This document shows, piece by piece, positions 1-8,235 of a stretch of DNA of 16,472 nucleotides. Source of the DNA: Saprospiraceae bacterium (GTDB taxonomy: Bacteria > Bacteroidota > Bacteroidia > Chitinophagales > Saprospiraceae); assembly GCA_014379065.1 (NCBI GenBank), contig JACMMM010000338.1:1-16472 (forward strand). The letters are read 5' to 3'. The notes beneath the pieces are model-generated. The model saw only the letters and a program-made list of their open reading frames with translations, was not told where the DNA came from and ran no database searches. The position numbers and the translations under genes are program-made. Positions within the stretch are counted from its first letter, which is position 1. Each line of letters begins with the position of its first letter.

Positions 1-15
1 CCAATATTGCATGTT

Positions 16-58
16 GCCCTCGTTGCCTTTTGCAGACAACGAGGGCTTTCATTTTTTC
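16..58 (+). terminator. Rho-independent terminator-like hairpin ahead of the first gene
   Basis: The arm gccctcgttg (16-25) pairs perfectly over 10 bp with caacgagggc (37-46), leaving an 11-nt loop. A T-rich tail with a run of six T follows (52-57). This is the form of an intrinsic terminator for a + strand gene lying left of the window. It ends only about 15 bases before the first start codon, so it could instead be a leader hairpin or attenuator of that gene. Confidence 0.7.
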
Positions 59-72
59 AATGATATGCACTT

Positions 73-1569
73 ATGCGTTCCTTATTGCTTATCCTCACCT
101 TACTCGCTCCAATAGTTTTATCAGCACAAATGCCTGACGCAAAGAGAGATCTTCAGTGGCTCGTAGGGTACAAGGATTCTGTTCAAAAAACCGTTATTAA
201 TTTGCTGGATTTCAATGAAGGCAATCCATTGGTATCCATTAGTCCATTCCCTGTAATGGACGGTTCGTTGCCTTCGCGCAGTATTGCCGCAATATCAGAT
301 ACGGCTGGTCATATTATATTATATACCAACGGTTGCAACGTATTGGATAAAAACGCAGAGCAAATATTTAATGGAGACCACATTACGCCGAACAACTGGG
401 TTTATGATAACTACTGCCCTGACTATTATCCATTTACAGGCTCATGGTTATTATTGCCTGACCCTGCCAAAGATTCGCTTTTCTATCTTTTTGCCATCGG
501 CCACCGCCAAAGTACAGGAGCTGGCATACATGCATGGGGCTTGTATGCCAGCCGTCTGTCTGAGCAGGAGGTCTTTGAAAAAAACACCCTTATATGTGCA
601 GATTCTATTTTTGGCGGCCATCTCACTGCGTGCAGGCATGCCAACGGGCGAGATTGGTGGTTGGTGCTGAATAAAATACAAACCAATCAATACTACAAAT
701 ACCTGCTTGATCCGACGGGTATCCATTTGGTGGATTTGCAATCTGTCGGAATGGCCAGTACTTGGAACGGTTCTGGATCAGGTCAATGCACCTTTTCACC
801 CAATGGAACCAAATTCATTCACTACGAGAACGTGGCGGACATGTATGTATTTGATTTTGACCGGTGTTCAGGAGCGTTATCCAACTTTCGCCATGTCAAT
901 ATTGAGCACAATGAAGACACTGGCAATTCATTTGGCGGCATGGCCATCTCCCCCAATTCTCGTTTTGCTTATACATTTGGTTATCTCTATTCCTATCAAG
1001 TAGATCTACTAGCAACTGATCTACAAAGTTCGGTTACTCAAGTCGCCTATTGGGACAGTACTTATGTATTCGTATGGAAAACGACCTTTGGCAAAGCAGC
1101 CTTAGCCCCCAATGGAAAAATTTATTCTGCAATACCCGGCTCTAATCCTTATCTTCATGTGATTCACAATCCAGATGCAAAGGGAGATTCTTGTCAATTC
1201 GAGCAACACGGGCTGCTCCTGCCTTATTCGTGGAACAACAATGATCTGCTGAATTTCCCCTACTACCGCCTCGGAAGATCAGAGGGCAGTTCTTGTGATA
1301 CCATCTATACAAAAACAGAGATAGGAGAAACTTTTGCCTTTCACATTTTCCCAAACCCAAGCCCACTCCAGACCACCTTAAGTCTCCCCACCCACATGCA
1401 AGGCCATTGGATGCTCTTTGATGTCTCTGGCAAAAAAATCAGATCAGGCAATTGGGAGGGATTAAGTATGAAACTGGATGTACTGGATTTGTCCCCAGGG
1501 CTTTATATTTTCCAACTCCAGTCAAAAAGCGGGCAATTGTTTTTCGGAAAAGTTGCCGTTCAACGGTGA
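73..1569 (+). CDS. Secreted T9SS type A sorting-domain protein, beta-propeller-like
   Basis: The 498-residue product starts with a clear signal peptide (MRSLLLILTLLAPIVLSAQ), so it should leave the cytoplasm through Sec. The last ~78 residues (from about 421) form a T9SS type A sorting domain, with the FPNPS start, an LFDVSGKKI strand and the SPGLYIFQL strand. In this family the tail directs crossing of the outer membrane and is usually removed. The middle (about 30-410) contains blade-like repeats such as FSPNGTKF, ISPNSRFAY and LAPNGKIYS, which suggest a WD40/lactonase-like propeller. The stretch ending in NFPYYRLG before the sorting domain is, from memory, common in Saprospiraceae surface proteins. 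No catalytic residues were recognised and the substrate is unknown. The gene is convergent with the cyclase gene, with 8 bp between stop codons. Confidence 0.85.
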   Translation: MRSLLLILTLLAPIVLSAQMPDAKRDLQWLVGYKDSVQKTVINLLDFNEGNPLVSISPFPVMDGSLPSRSIAAISDTAGHIILYTNGCNVLDKNAEQIFNGDHITPNNWVYDNYCPDYYPFTGSWLLLPDPAKDSLFYLFAIGHRQSTGAGIHAWGLYASRLSEQEVFEKNTLICADSIFGGHLTACRHANGRDWWLVLNKIQTNQYYKYLLDPTGIHLVDLQSVGMASTWNGSGSGQCTFSPNGTKFIHYENVADMYVFDFDRCSGALSNFRHVNIEHNEDTGNSFGGMAISPNSRFAYTFGYLYSYQVDLLATDLQSSVTQVAYWDSTYVFVWKTTFGKAALAPNGKIYSAIPGSNPYLHVIHNPDAKGDSCQFEQHGLLLPYSWNNNDLLNFPYYRLGRSEGSSCDTIYTKTEIGETFAFHIFPNPSPLQTTLSLPTHMQGHWMLFDVSGKKIRSGNWEGLSMKLDVLDLSPGLYIFQLQSKSGQLFFGKVAVQR

Positions 1570-1577
1570 GCACACGA

Positions 1578-3665
1578 TCACCCTTCCACAAAATACATCG
1601 CAATCTCTCCCTTATTCTTCGCCGGAAGTTTTCCTCGAAACGTGCAAGGAAATTCATCCCGCACCTTTTCCCAAGTTGTTTCTGAAATATTGATTTTCCC
1701 TGCTTCGCCGCCTTGTTCGAGCCGGGCTGCAGTGTTTACAGTATCGCCCCAAATATCATAAGCGAACTTGTGGCTGCCCACCACGCCCGCCACTACGGGG
1801 CCTGTATTGATCCCGATGCGCATTTCAAAAAACGGCTTGCCTATGGCGGCTTTTTTCGCGGCCAATTTGCGGAGTGTTTGCTGCATTTCAAGGGCCGCCC
1901 GCACGGTGTCGAGCGCGTGGGTTTTGTTCGGTTCAGGCAGACCGCCCGCGCACATGTAAGCATCGCCGATGGTTTTGATTTTTTCCAAACCATGTCGCGC
2001 AACGATAGCATCGAAAAGTCGGAAGTGTTCATCCAACTCCTTAACCAGTGTCTCTGGCGAAAGGGATTCCGCAATGGTCGTGAAGTTTTTAAAATCACTA
2101 AAAAGTACTGTAACCGATTCGTAATGAACGGGTTTCACCGTACCGTAGGTTTTCAGTTCTTCTGCCGTTTTTTCGGGCAAGATATTCTGAAGTAAGGTGT
2201 CAGCACGTTGGCGCTCGCGCTCGATGGTTGCGTTTTGGGCGGTCAGAAGTCGGTTGGCGCGGGCACGGATTCGGTTACGGCTGAATAATAAACCTACCAG
2301 CAAAACCAACAAAACCGCGCCTCCCAGCAGTGCATTTCGAATGGCGCTGACACGATCAAGTTCTGCTTTACGCAGTGTTGCATCGGCTTTTTCGCGGTCG
2401 AGGGCTTGTTCCCGTTCCTTGACGGAGGTGAGGGCTTGTTGGGTCTCAATGTTTTGCGCACGCTTATCGTCCATAGCCTTAAAGCGCGATTCGTTGTACT
2501 GCTTGGCATAGCCGTAGGCTTTTGCATAGTCGCCCAATTGAGCGTAGGCTCTTGCAAAGTCTTTGAGCGCGCTAAGCTTGTAATTTTCATTCCCGATTTT
2601 TTCAGCAATACCCGCATAGAGCTGGATATATCGAAGCGATTCTTTAGGTTTGTTCAGACGGGAAAATACATCGTTGAGCGTGTTGTAAGTATTCAGCAAG
2701 TCAGGCTGGTCGTCAAGTTCCAGACAAATTCGCTCTGATTCGCGCAGTACTTTTAGAGCCTCCGGATAACGCTTGAGGTGTTTATAAGCATCGCCGAGGT
2801 TGTTGCAGACCTTTGCAATGCTCAAACGTTCTTCAGCAGCACGAAAGATGTCGAGTGCTTGCAGATAGTATTGCACGGCCAGACTGGAAGAGTCTTCACT
2901 TCCCAATTCATCAAGTGCATTCGCCAAGTCTACCAGACCGTCCGCGATGTCAAAGGAATCCCCGACTTGTTGACGCAACTGCAGCGATTGCTGATACCAT
3001 TCCCTGGCCTTATCGAACATATCCAGATCGTACCGGTTGTGCCCTAATTGGGTATAAATTTTATATCTGGTGGATGAATCACGGTTGTTTTCAATCAGGA
3101 GCCGCGCCTTGTTCAGTTCTCCGAATGCCTCGGAATATGCCCCGCTTGTGGACATGAGAGCGCTAATATTGGTATAAGCCCGCGCCACTCTTACTGTGTC
3201 TTTCAAAGTTTCGTAGATGCTTAAACTCTCACGGTGTTGGCTGACAGCTTCGGGGAGCTTTCCCAGCGATTCGTAGGCATTACCAAGATTGGTATGGATG
3301 CCCGCCACCCCACCCCGATCGCCCAAAGACTGGCGAAGCGCTAGTGCTTTCTCATAATGCTCAATGGCCAATTTGTAGTTGCCCCGTATTTCTTCCACGA
3401 CACCCAGGCCATTCCAGGCGGTGGCTTCGCCTGCTTTGAAATTCAATTTTTGCGCCAGTGTTATAGCTTCATGGATTTTGGTTTCGGCTCGATCAGTTTC
3501 TGACTCATTAATTTTCCAGGCAAGTTCATTCAAAATCTTTACCCGATGGGTATCGGCGGGGGCTGTGGCTAGAAGGGTGGCAAGTGAGTCGGCGGTTTGG
3601 GCCGTTGCAATTGGCGGTTGGCAAAGGCCGAAAGCGGTGAGCACGACGAACTTCCCGAAAGTCAT
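1578..3665 (-). CDS. Membrane-bound TPR adenylate cyclase (class III)
   Basis: The predicted product makes cAMP from ATP. Residue numbers use the ATG at 3665 (695 aa). A signal peptide (MTFGKFVVLTAFGLCQPPIATAQ, n-region to AQ) is followed by TPR repeats at about 79-385, a charged coiled coil, one membrane helix at about 443-461, a signalling helix containing NILPEKTAEELK, and a class III cyclase domain at about 515-695. Both metal-binding Asp are present (D524 in LFSDFKNFT, D568 in KTIGDAYM). Lys564 and Asp637 (YDIWG) are the adenine-selecting pair, arguing against guanylate cyclase. The transition-state Asn644 and Arg648 (NTAARLE) are intact. Topology implies extracytoplasmic TPRs and a cytoplasmic catalytic domain. 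An in-frame ATG at 3713 would add 16 residues; I prefer 3665 because it gives a normal signal peptide. That start lies in a hairpin loop. Confidence 0.9.
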   Translation of the reverse strand: MTFGKFVVLTAFGLCQPPIATAQTADSLATLLATAPADTHRVKILNELAWKINESETDRAETKIHEAITLAQKLNFKAGEATAWNGLGVVEEIRGNYKLAIEHYEKALALRQSLGDRGGVAGIHTNLGNAYESLGKLPEAVSQHRESLSIYETLKDTVRVARAYTNISALMSTSGAYSEAFGELNKARLLIENNRDSSTRYKIYTQLGHNRYDLDMFDKAREWYQQSLQLRQQVGDSFDIADGLVDLANALDELGSEDSSSLAVQYYLQALDIFRAAEERLSIAKVCNNLGDAYKHLKRYPEALKVLRESERICLELDDQPDLLNTYNTLNDVFSRLNKPKESLRYIQLYAGIAEKIGNENYKLSALKDFARAYAQLGDYAKAYGYAKQYNESRFKAMDDKRAQNIETQQALTSVKEREQALDREKADATLRKAELDRVSAIRNALLGGAVLLVLLVGLLFSRNRIRARANRLLTAQNATIERERQRADTLLQNILPEKTAEELKTYGTVKPVHYESVTVLFSDFKNFTTIAESLSPETLVKELDEHFRLFDAIVARHGLEKIKTIGDAYMCAGGLPEPNKTHALDTVRAALEMQQTLRKLAAKKAAIGKPFFEMRIGINTGPVVAGVVGSHKFAYDIWGDTVNTAARLEQGGEAGKINISETTWEKVRDEFPCTFRGKLPAKNKGEIAMYFVEG

Positions 3666-3689
3666 AAACTTTCGGGAAGTTGCAAGTGC
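3641..3689 (-). repeat. Perfect 14-bp inverted repeat with start codon in the loop
   Basis: The arms at 3649-3662 (aacttcccgaaagt) and 3668-3681 (actttcgggaagtt) are perfect reverse complements around the 5-nt spacer cataa. A further 4 bp (gcac 3641-3644 with gtgc 3686-3689) can pair beyond a 4x4 internal loop. Read as cyclase mRNA, the spacer is UUAUG, so the preferred AUG is the loop. The frame is open through the whole element. It may be a translational control hairpin or a dispersed palindromic repeat that fell at the gene start. Confidence 0.8.
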
Positions 3690-3781
3690 CGCGATTGCCT
3701 CCCCATTTTTCATGCGGGCAAAAGTGCGGCAAATTTGAATAAACTAAGCAAATCCTAACAATCTGCTCGCACTATGTTCCA

Positions 3782-3789
3782 GACCTTTG
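3782..3789 (+). promoter_or_regulatory. Putative -7 box for the DUF3179 gene
   Basis: GACCTTTG differs from the Bacteroidota -7 consensus TAnnTTTG only at its first base and lies 24 bases before the ATG at 3814. No convincing TTTG -33 box was found upstream, so this is a weak call based on one motif. Confidence 0.3.
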
Positions 3790-3813
3790 CAATGAAATCT
3801 GACAACGGTTTTT

Positions 3814-4959
3814 ATGAAAATCCTTTTTTACCTCGGTATTGCCGGGATTATCCTTTTTGAGATTGCCAACGTGTACTTCATCATGCCGATGCCGGGGAGC
3901 CAGCGCATGCATACCATTGATTTGGCTTTCTGCCTGTACCAATTGCGTTGGGCCTTTAGGGGGATTTTCAGTGTCATGATTTTTCTGGGTTTGTTGCCAG
4001 CATTCCGTGTATCACCTTGGGTTTCAAGTGTTTTGCTGGCCTTCGCAATCGTAGTGGCATATCTGTTCAACTTTGAAATGGCGGCGGAAAAAATGTTCTC
4101 CCAACCCCGTGACCTGCGCATGGCTGATGCCAAAGCAAATGCCGTCAAGCCGGAAAAACTCGTACTGGGCATCGAACAAAACGGACAAGCCAAAGCCTAC
4201 CCCATCCAATTTATGGGCTACCACCATCAGGTGCGGGACACCATCGGCGGGGCTCCGGTCATGGTGACGTATTGCACCGTTTGCCGCACGGGGCGTGTGT
4301 TCTCCCCCACCGTAAACGGCAAACCTGAGGCCTTCAGGTTGGTGGGCATGGATCATTTCAATGCCATGTTCGAGGATGCTACGACTCATAGCTGGTGGCG
4401 ACAAGCGACGGGCGAAGCAGTGGCTGGCCCGCTCAAAGGCAATTCGCTGCCCGAAATCCCCTGCACTCAAACATCTCTGCAAGCATGGTTGGATTTATAC
4501 CCCAACAGTCTGGTCATGCAGCGCGATCCTTCTTTTCAGGAGGAATATGACAGCATGAACACCTACGACCTGGGCATTGGCCGCGGCAAACTTACCCGCA
4601 GCGACACCGCTTCGTGGAATGAAAAATCCTGGGTGGTGGGCATCGCTACTGACAAGCAACACGCAAAGGCCTTTGATTGGAATCGTTTGAAAACGGAACG
4701 GATGATTCAGGAACAAGTTGGCAATCAGCCCATTGTGGTCGCCTTGGCACAAGACAATGCCAGCTTCGTGGCGTACAAACGGCCCGATGCTGCCGCTGTT
4801 TTTACTTTCCAAAACGACACTTTAAGCCTGGGCGAAAAGCGATGGGATTTGCTTGGCCGAGCCGTCAATCCTGCCGATGGGAACCTCGCAAAAATACCGG
4901 CCTATCAAGAATTTTGGCACAGTTGGCGGTCGTTTCATCCGTATACGACGCGATATTGA
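3814..4959 (+). CDS. DUF3179 family membrane-anchored protein
   Basis: The product has 381 residues. Hydrophobic segments at about 2-24, 48-66 and 70-88 should place it in the inner membrane with the large C-terminal part on one side. That part (about 110-375) matches DUF3179: LGIEQNGQAKAYPI, the VTYCTVC motif with Cys154 and Cys157, the SWWRQATGEAVAGPLKG segment (residues 193-209), and a tail rich in W, F and H near FWHSWRSFHP. The CxxC invites a metal or redox role, but the family has no established function as far as I know. The gene diverges from the cyclase gene over a short intergenic space and ends just before a bidirectional terminator. Confidence 0.88.
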   Translation: MKILFYLGIAGIILFEIANVYFIMPMPGSQRMHTIDLAFCLYQLRWAFRGIFSVMIFLGLLPAFRVSPWVSSVLLAFAIVVAYLFNFEMAAEKMFSQPRDLRMADAKANAVKPEKLVLGIEQNGQAKAYPIQFMGYHHQVRDTIGGAPVMVTYCTVCRTGRVFSPTVNGKPEAFRLVGMDHFNAMFEDATTHSWWRQATGEAVAGPLKGNSLPEIPCTQTSLQAWLDLYPNSLVMQRDPSFQEEYDSMNTYDLGIGRGKLTRSDTASWNEKSWVVGIATDKQHAKAFDWNRLKTERMIQEQVGNQPIVVALAQDNASFVAYKRPDAAAVFTFQNDTLSLGEKRWDLLGRAVNPADGNLAKIPAYQEFWHSWRSFHPYTTRY

Positions 4960-4988
4960 TCGCATATCCGCCATTCAATTAATTAATA

Positions 4989-5024
4989 AAAAACGGCCCG
5001 GCGATGTCTCGCCGAGCCGTTTTT
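4989..5024. terminator. Bidirectional intrinsic terminator
   Basis: The arm aaaaacggc (4989-4997) pairs with gccgttttt (5016-5024). An inner stem cggcga/tcgccg (4999-5004/5009-5014) adds 6 bp after one C/A mismatch, with a tgtc loop. A-run and T-run flanks serve both strands, which suits the convergent DUF3179 and ELWxxDGT genes ending at 4959 and 5039. Confidence 0.9.
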
Positions 5025-5038
5025 CAAAATGCGCCGGG

Positions 5039-7987
5039 TTATTGGCGTATCAGTTTCGTGACTTCCGCTTGGCCTCCTTGCGCGACCTGAACCAGGTAAA
5101 CACCCGCAGGTAAGCCCTGCAAATCGAGCCGCACACTGGTTTCGCCGCCTTGGGCCGTCTGCTCTTGCAGCACTTTGCCAGATAGGTCCAACAGGCTCAC
5201 CGTAGTTTCATTGGTTTCATTTGCCGCCCACTCAACTTGCACCCATTCGCTGGCCGGATTCGGGCCTACCCGTAGTTGCATCGTCGGTGCAAGTACTTGG
5301 GCGCGATCTTCCGATGGTTGTGGGCCAAGGAATCCAGGGATGGTGTAGGTAAACGGCTCCTGTCCAACGTCAATTCGATAGGCGGAAAAGTATAGTTTGT
5401 CGCCTACGACCTTCATTTCACGGATGCTGGCATTGCCTGCCCCAACAAAAATATCGCTCACCTGGTTGGTTCCGGCTGATGTACCATTGGAATACCACAG
5501 TTCTTGACCGTTATTCGAGCTGCGCATGTTCAAAAACAAGCCACCGCCTGCTGCCACCAATTTGGTCGGAGCCACTGCTGCAGCTGGTGCGAGTAATTCG
5601 AAGCTGCGAATCTGTGTCGCGATACCACCTTCTAATTTACAGAGGTAGATTGCGGGTGTTTGCTCCTGAAGCACTTGTGAATAGTACAGCCGTCCGGTAG
5701 CAGGTTCCAAATCCTTTACGCCATACACTTCTGTTGCCACTTCCTCCACACCGGTAGCATTGGCGTTGACCCGGTAAATTTTGTCGCCCAAACTGGTGCC
5801 GCTGAACGCCGTGAAATAAAGTTGGCCTCCAAAGTTAACCAAGTTGCCAATACCTGCGTTATCCGCGCCGGGTCGGATGTTCGAGATACGCGTTGTTGTT
5901 GCACTGGTTCCGTTGGATTTCCACAGTTCGCGGCCATGTGCGGCAGAGTACCCTACAAAATAAAGCGTGCTACCCACCACTTTTAGATTGCTTGGGCCAG
6001 TGTTTTCGCCAAAAAAGAGGTCAAAGCTTTTGAGCACTGTGACCACTCCAGCTTGCATTTTGCAAAGTTGCGGCCCAATGATTGCAGGGATCTGGGTGAA
6101 ATACAACACACTTCCGTTAGCCTCCAAATGGTCGGCGTATGGGATGTTTCCACCCACAGTCTCCACACCCGAGAGGTCTGTTTTTACCCGGTAAATCCGG
6201 TCGCCGGTACCCAAGCCGGGGTTGCCCGTGAAATACAACCGGCCATTCAAATTGGTCATGTTGCCGATATTGCCAGTTACAGCTCCTGGCCCGATATTGG
6301 AAAGGCGCAAAGTGCCTTGGGGCGTCCCATCCGATTTCCACAGTTCGTAGCCGGTCACTGCGTCATAGGCCACAAAAAACAGGATCGAAACGCCGTTGTT
6401 GGTAATGACGGTCAATTGATCCGGACTGGAAGACCCTATCCCCGCGTGAATGTCTTTCAACATAAATGTGCCTTGTTCCGTCCCGTCCGACGACCACAAT
6501 TCGTCTCCATGCACGAAGTTTCCGGCAGAGAAATAGACCCGGCTGCCCATGGGCGTAAAGCTTTTCGGAAAAGAAGACGACTGCCCAATATTGGCATAGG
6601 TTCGGATGCTCGGGTCGCCGATGTTGTAAACACACAATTCGGAGCTTTCGTCAGGTTTGGCGGCCGAAAAGAGCAAAGAATTGCCGGCTGGACAGAGGTG
6701 ATAGACCGAGGAACTTACAGTGCCCGGGTAAAAATCCTGCACCATCACGGTACCAGCCTCGGTGCCTGTGGAGCGCCACAGTTCACGCCCATGGGCGGCG
6801 GTGGCGGCAGTGAAATATAGGGTACTACCCACGGCTGTCAGGTCTTTAGGGATGGAACTTTGCCCGGGGATGATGGAAAAAGTTTTTACGTCTGTTACCG
6901 CATTGCTGTTGGTGGTGACATACGAGAGTTTCGGCCCGCCGATTTGAGGTATTTGGGTAAAAAACACCCGCCCATTGCAGGGGGTCAGGTTTTCGGCTAT
7001 CAGCACGGCGGCCAATTGCACTGTGCCGTTGCCCGCTGCATTCACCCTGTGAACCTGGCTTCCGAGGTTGGGCACTCCGGAACCTGCCGTAAAAAATACC
7101 CTGCCGTTCAGATGAACGATAGGCCCGATACCCGCGCCAAGAACGCCCAAGGTGCTCAGCGTGCTGACACGCCATGTCGTGGCAGTGGTGCCGTTAGACT
7201 TCCAGATTTGGCGACCAGTCTGCCCATCGTCTGCCGAGAAGTACAGCGTGCCCAGGACATTGCAGAAATTGGCCGGACTGCTGCTGGCATTACCTGGATT
7301 GATGTTCCTGACCATTACCGTCCCTTGGGGCGTACCATCGGTCTTCCAAAGTTCCGTGTTGTTTTGGTTTTGGCCTCTTGCGGAAAAATAAACCGTATTG
7401 CCAACCTCCGTCAAGTTTTCGGGCAAAAACACCGTTGTTTCGCCCAATTGGAAAGTGCCCTGCGGTGTGCCGTCCGAGACAAAAAGTTTCGGGCCGTCAA
7501 TCACGCCAACCTGCAAATGGGTAACGGCGCGTGCCACAAAAACCAACTTGCCGTTGCAAGCCGTCAACTGTTCGATCATCCCATCGTCTTCGCCAGGGAA
7601 AACGTCTTTCACCAGCAGGGTGCCGGCAGCCGTGCCATTCGATTTCCACAGTTCTTCGCCTACTTCGCCGTCATCGGCGGTGAAAAAGAACCCGTTGCCC
7701 GTGTCGCAGAACTGCGAAGGGTTGGAATTGCCATTTGGGTTGATGTCCATGACCAATACCGCGCTGGGGTTTTGATCAATGCTGGTCGTTTTCCAAAGTT
7801 CGTGGCCGTGCAGTATGTCGTAGGCACTGAAAGCGTACGAGGTGCCAACACGCGTCATGTGACTTGGGAAACCACCAGTGAGGTCTTTGGTACTGATGTT
7901 TTTCAGCAATTGCTGCGCCGAAACCAGACTGGGGAGGAAAAGGAGGAGGGAGAGCAGCGTGCGGCTGCATTGGAATAAGTTTCTCAT
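5039..7987 (-). CDS. Secreted ELWxxDGT repeat protein with T9SS type A sorting domain
   Basis: The 982-residue product starts at the ATG at 7987, which gives a good signal peptide (MRNLFQCSRTLLSLLLFLPSLVSAQ). The same frame extends to an ATG at 8077, but the 30 extra residues are polar and unconvincing. About nine ELWxxDGTxxGT-type units can be read, for example ELWKSNGTAAGT, ELWKTDGTPQGT, ELWSSDGTEQGT and ELWYSNGTSAGT, each typically followed by a xxIxPG strand and a LYFSA-like strand. These are thought to build beta-rich, propeller-like surface structures. The C-terminus, from about residue 905 (LRVGPNPASEW) to the end, is a T9SS type A sorting domain including LLDLSGKVL and LPAGVYLVQV. The likely location is secreted or cell surface. 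An enzymatic role is not evident; adhesion is a guess. Confidence 0.9.
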   Translation of the reverse strand: MRNLFQCSRTLLSLLLFLPSLVSAQQLLKNISTKDLTGGFPSHMTRVGTSYAFSAYDILHGHELWKTTSIDQNPSAVLVMDINPNGNSNPSQFCDTGNGFFFTADDGEVGEELWKSNGTAAGTLLVKDVFPGEDDGMIEQLTACNGKLVFVARAVTHLQVGVIDGPKLFVSDGTPQGTFQLGETTVFLPENLTEVGNTVYFSARGQNQNNTELWKTDGTPQGTVMVRNINPGNASSSPANFCNVLGTLYFSADDGQTGRQIWKSNGTTATTWRVSTLSTLGVLGAGIGPIVHLNGRVFFTAGSGVPNLGSQVHRVNAAGNGTVQLAAVLIAENLTPCNGRVFFTQIPQIGGPKLSYVTTNSNAVTDVKTFSIIPGQSSIPKDLTAVGSTLYFTAATAAHGRELWRSTGTEAGTVMVQDFYPGTVSSSVYHLCPAGNSLLFSAAKPDESSELCVYNIGDPSIRTYANIGQSSSFPKSFTPMGSRVYFSAGNFVHGDELWSSDGTEQGTFMLKDIHAGIGSSSPDQLTVITNNGVSILFFVAYDAVTGYELWKSDGTPQGTLRLSNIGPGAVTGNIGNMTNLNGRLYFTGNPGLGTGDRIYRVKTDLSGVETVGGNIPYADHLEANGSVLYFTQIPAIIGPQLCKMQAGVVTVLKSFDLFFGENTGPSNLKVVGSTLYFVGYSAAHGRELWKSNGTSATTTRISNIRPGADNAGIGNLVNFGGQLYFTAFSGTSLGDKIYRVNANATGVEEVATEVYGVKDLEPATGRLYYSQVLQEQTPAIYLCKLEGGIATQIRSFELLAPAAAVAPTKLVAAGGGLFLNMRSSNNGQELWYSNGTSAGTNQVSDIFVGAGNASIREMKVVGDKLYFSAYRIDVGQEPFTYTIPGFLGPQPSEDRAQVLAPTMQLRVGPNPASEWVQVEWAANETNETTVSLLDLSGKVLQEQTAQGGETSVRLDLQGLPAGVYLVQVAQGGQAEVTKLIRQ
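5503..7207 (-). repeat. Three ~140-residue higher-order repeats in the ELWxxDGT protein
   Basis: Three stretches share the same order of segments: an ELW-like unit, a GxIGxxxxxNGxLYFT strand, an IYRV-type segment, a weaker YFTQIP-type segment, then xxLxxVGSTLYF and HGRELW. They run between ELW-like motifs at about 7207-6784, 6343-5926 and 5926-5503, giving periods of about 141, 139 and 141 codons. The similarity is mainly at protein level. Confidence 0.65.
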
Positions 7988-8212
7988 AATTTTGGTAAAA
8001 TTGGTTGTTAAGATGCCTTGCCCGTAGGTTTGGCGGTTCAAGTTGGATGTCATTATATTGTTGGTTGTGAACAGCAAAGGCGTTTTTTCCCCTTTACAAA
8101 ACCTCTATTCCCTTCGATAGCGGAATGTTACCCTGGCGAACAACTTTATTTTATGGCATGCCAAATACGCCCAGAATAGGAAGACCCGAAGGGGAATTTG
8201 CTACAGCAAACC

Positions 8213-8220
8213 TACCTTCG
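8213..8220 (+). promoter_or_regulatory. Putative -7 box for the Crp/Fnr gene
   Basis: TACCTTCG matches TAnnTTTG at all but one fixed position and lies 15 bases before the chosen ATG at 8236. The nearest TTTG (8197-8200) is too close to be a normal -33 box, so the assignment is tentative. It supports the downstream ATG over the one at 8125. Confidence 0.35.
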
Positions 8221-8235
8221 CTGAAACAAAATTCT

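Noticed and set aside
6053..6820. Open frame of 255 codons on the + strand within the ELWxxDGT gene
   Set aside because: Same reason: antisense to a well-supported gene, with no recognisable protein feature.
6860..7978. Long open frame (about 372 codons) on the + strand opposite the ELWxxDGT gene
   Set aside because: The minus strand here encodes clear repeat motifs and a signal peptide. The + translation shows no domain, signal or motif and is a by-product of repetitive codons.
5039..7987. CRISPR-like or tandem DNA repeat array
   Set aside because: The repetition is in protein motifs with diverged codons; there are no identical spaced direct repeats.
7988..8077. ATG at 8077 as the ELWxxDGT start
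   Set aside because: It puts 30 polar residues ahead of a complete signal peptide that starts at 7987.
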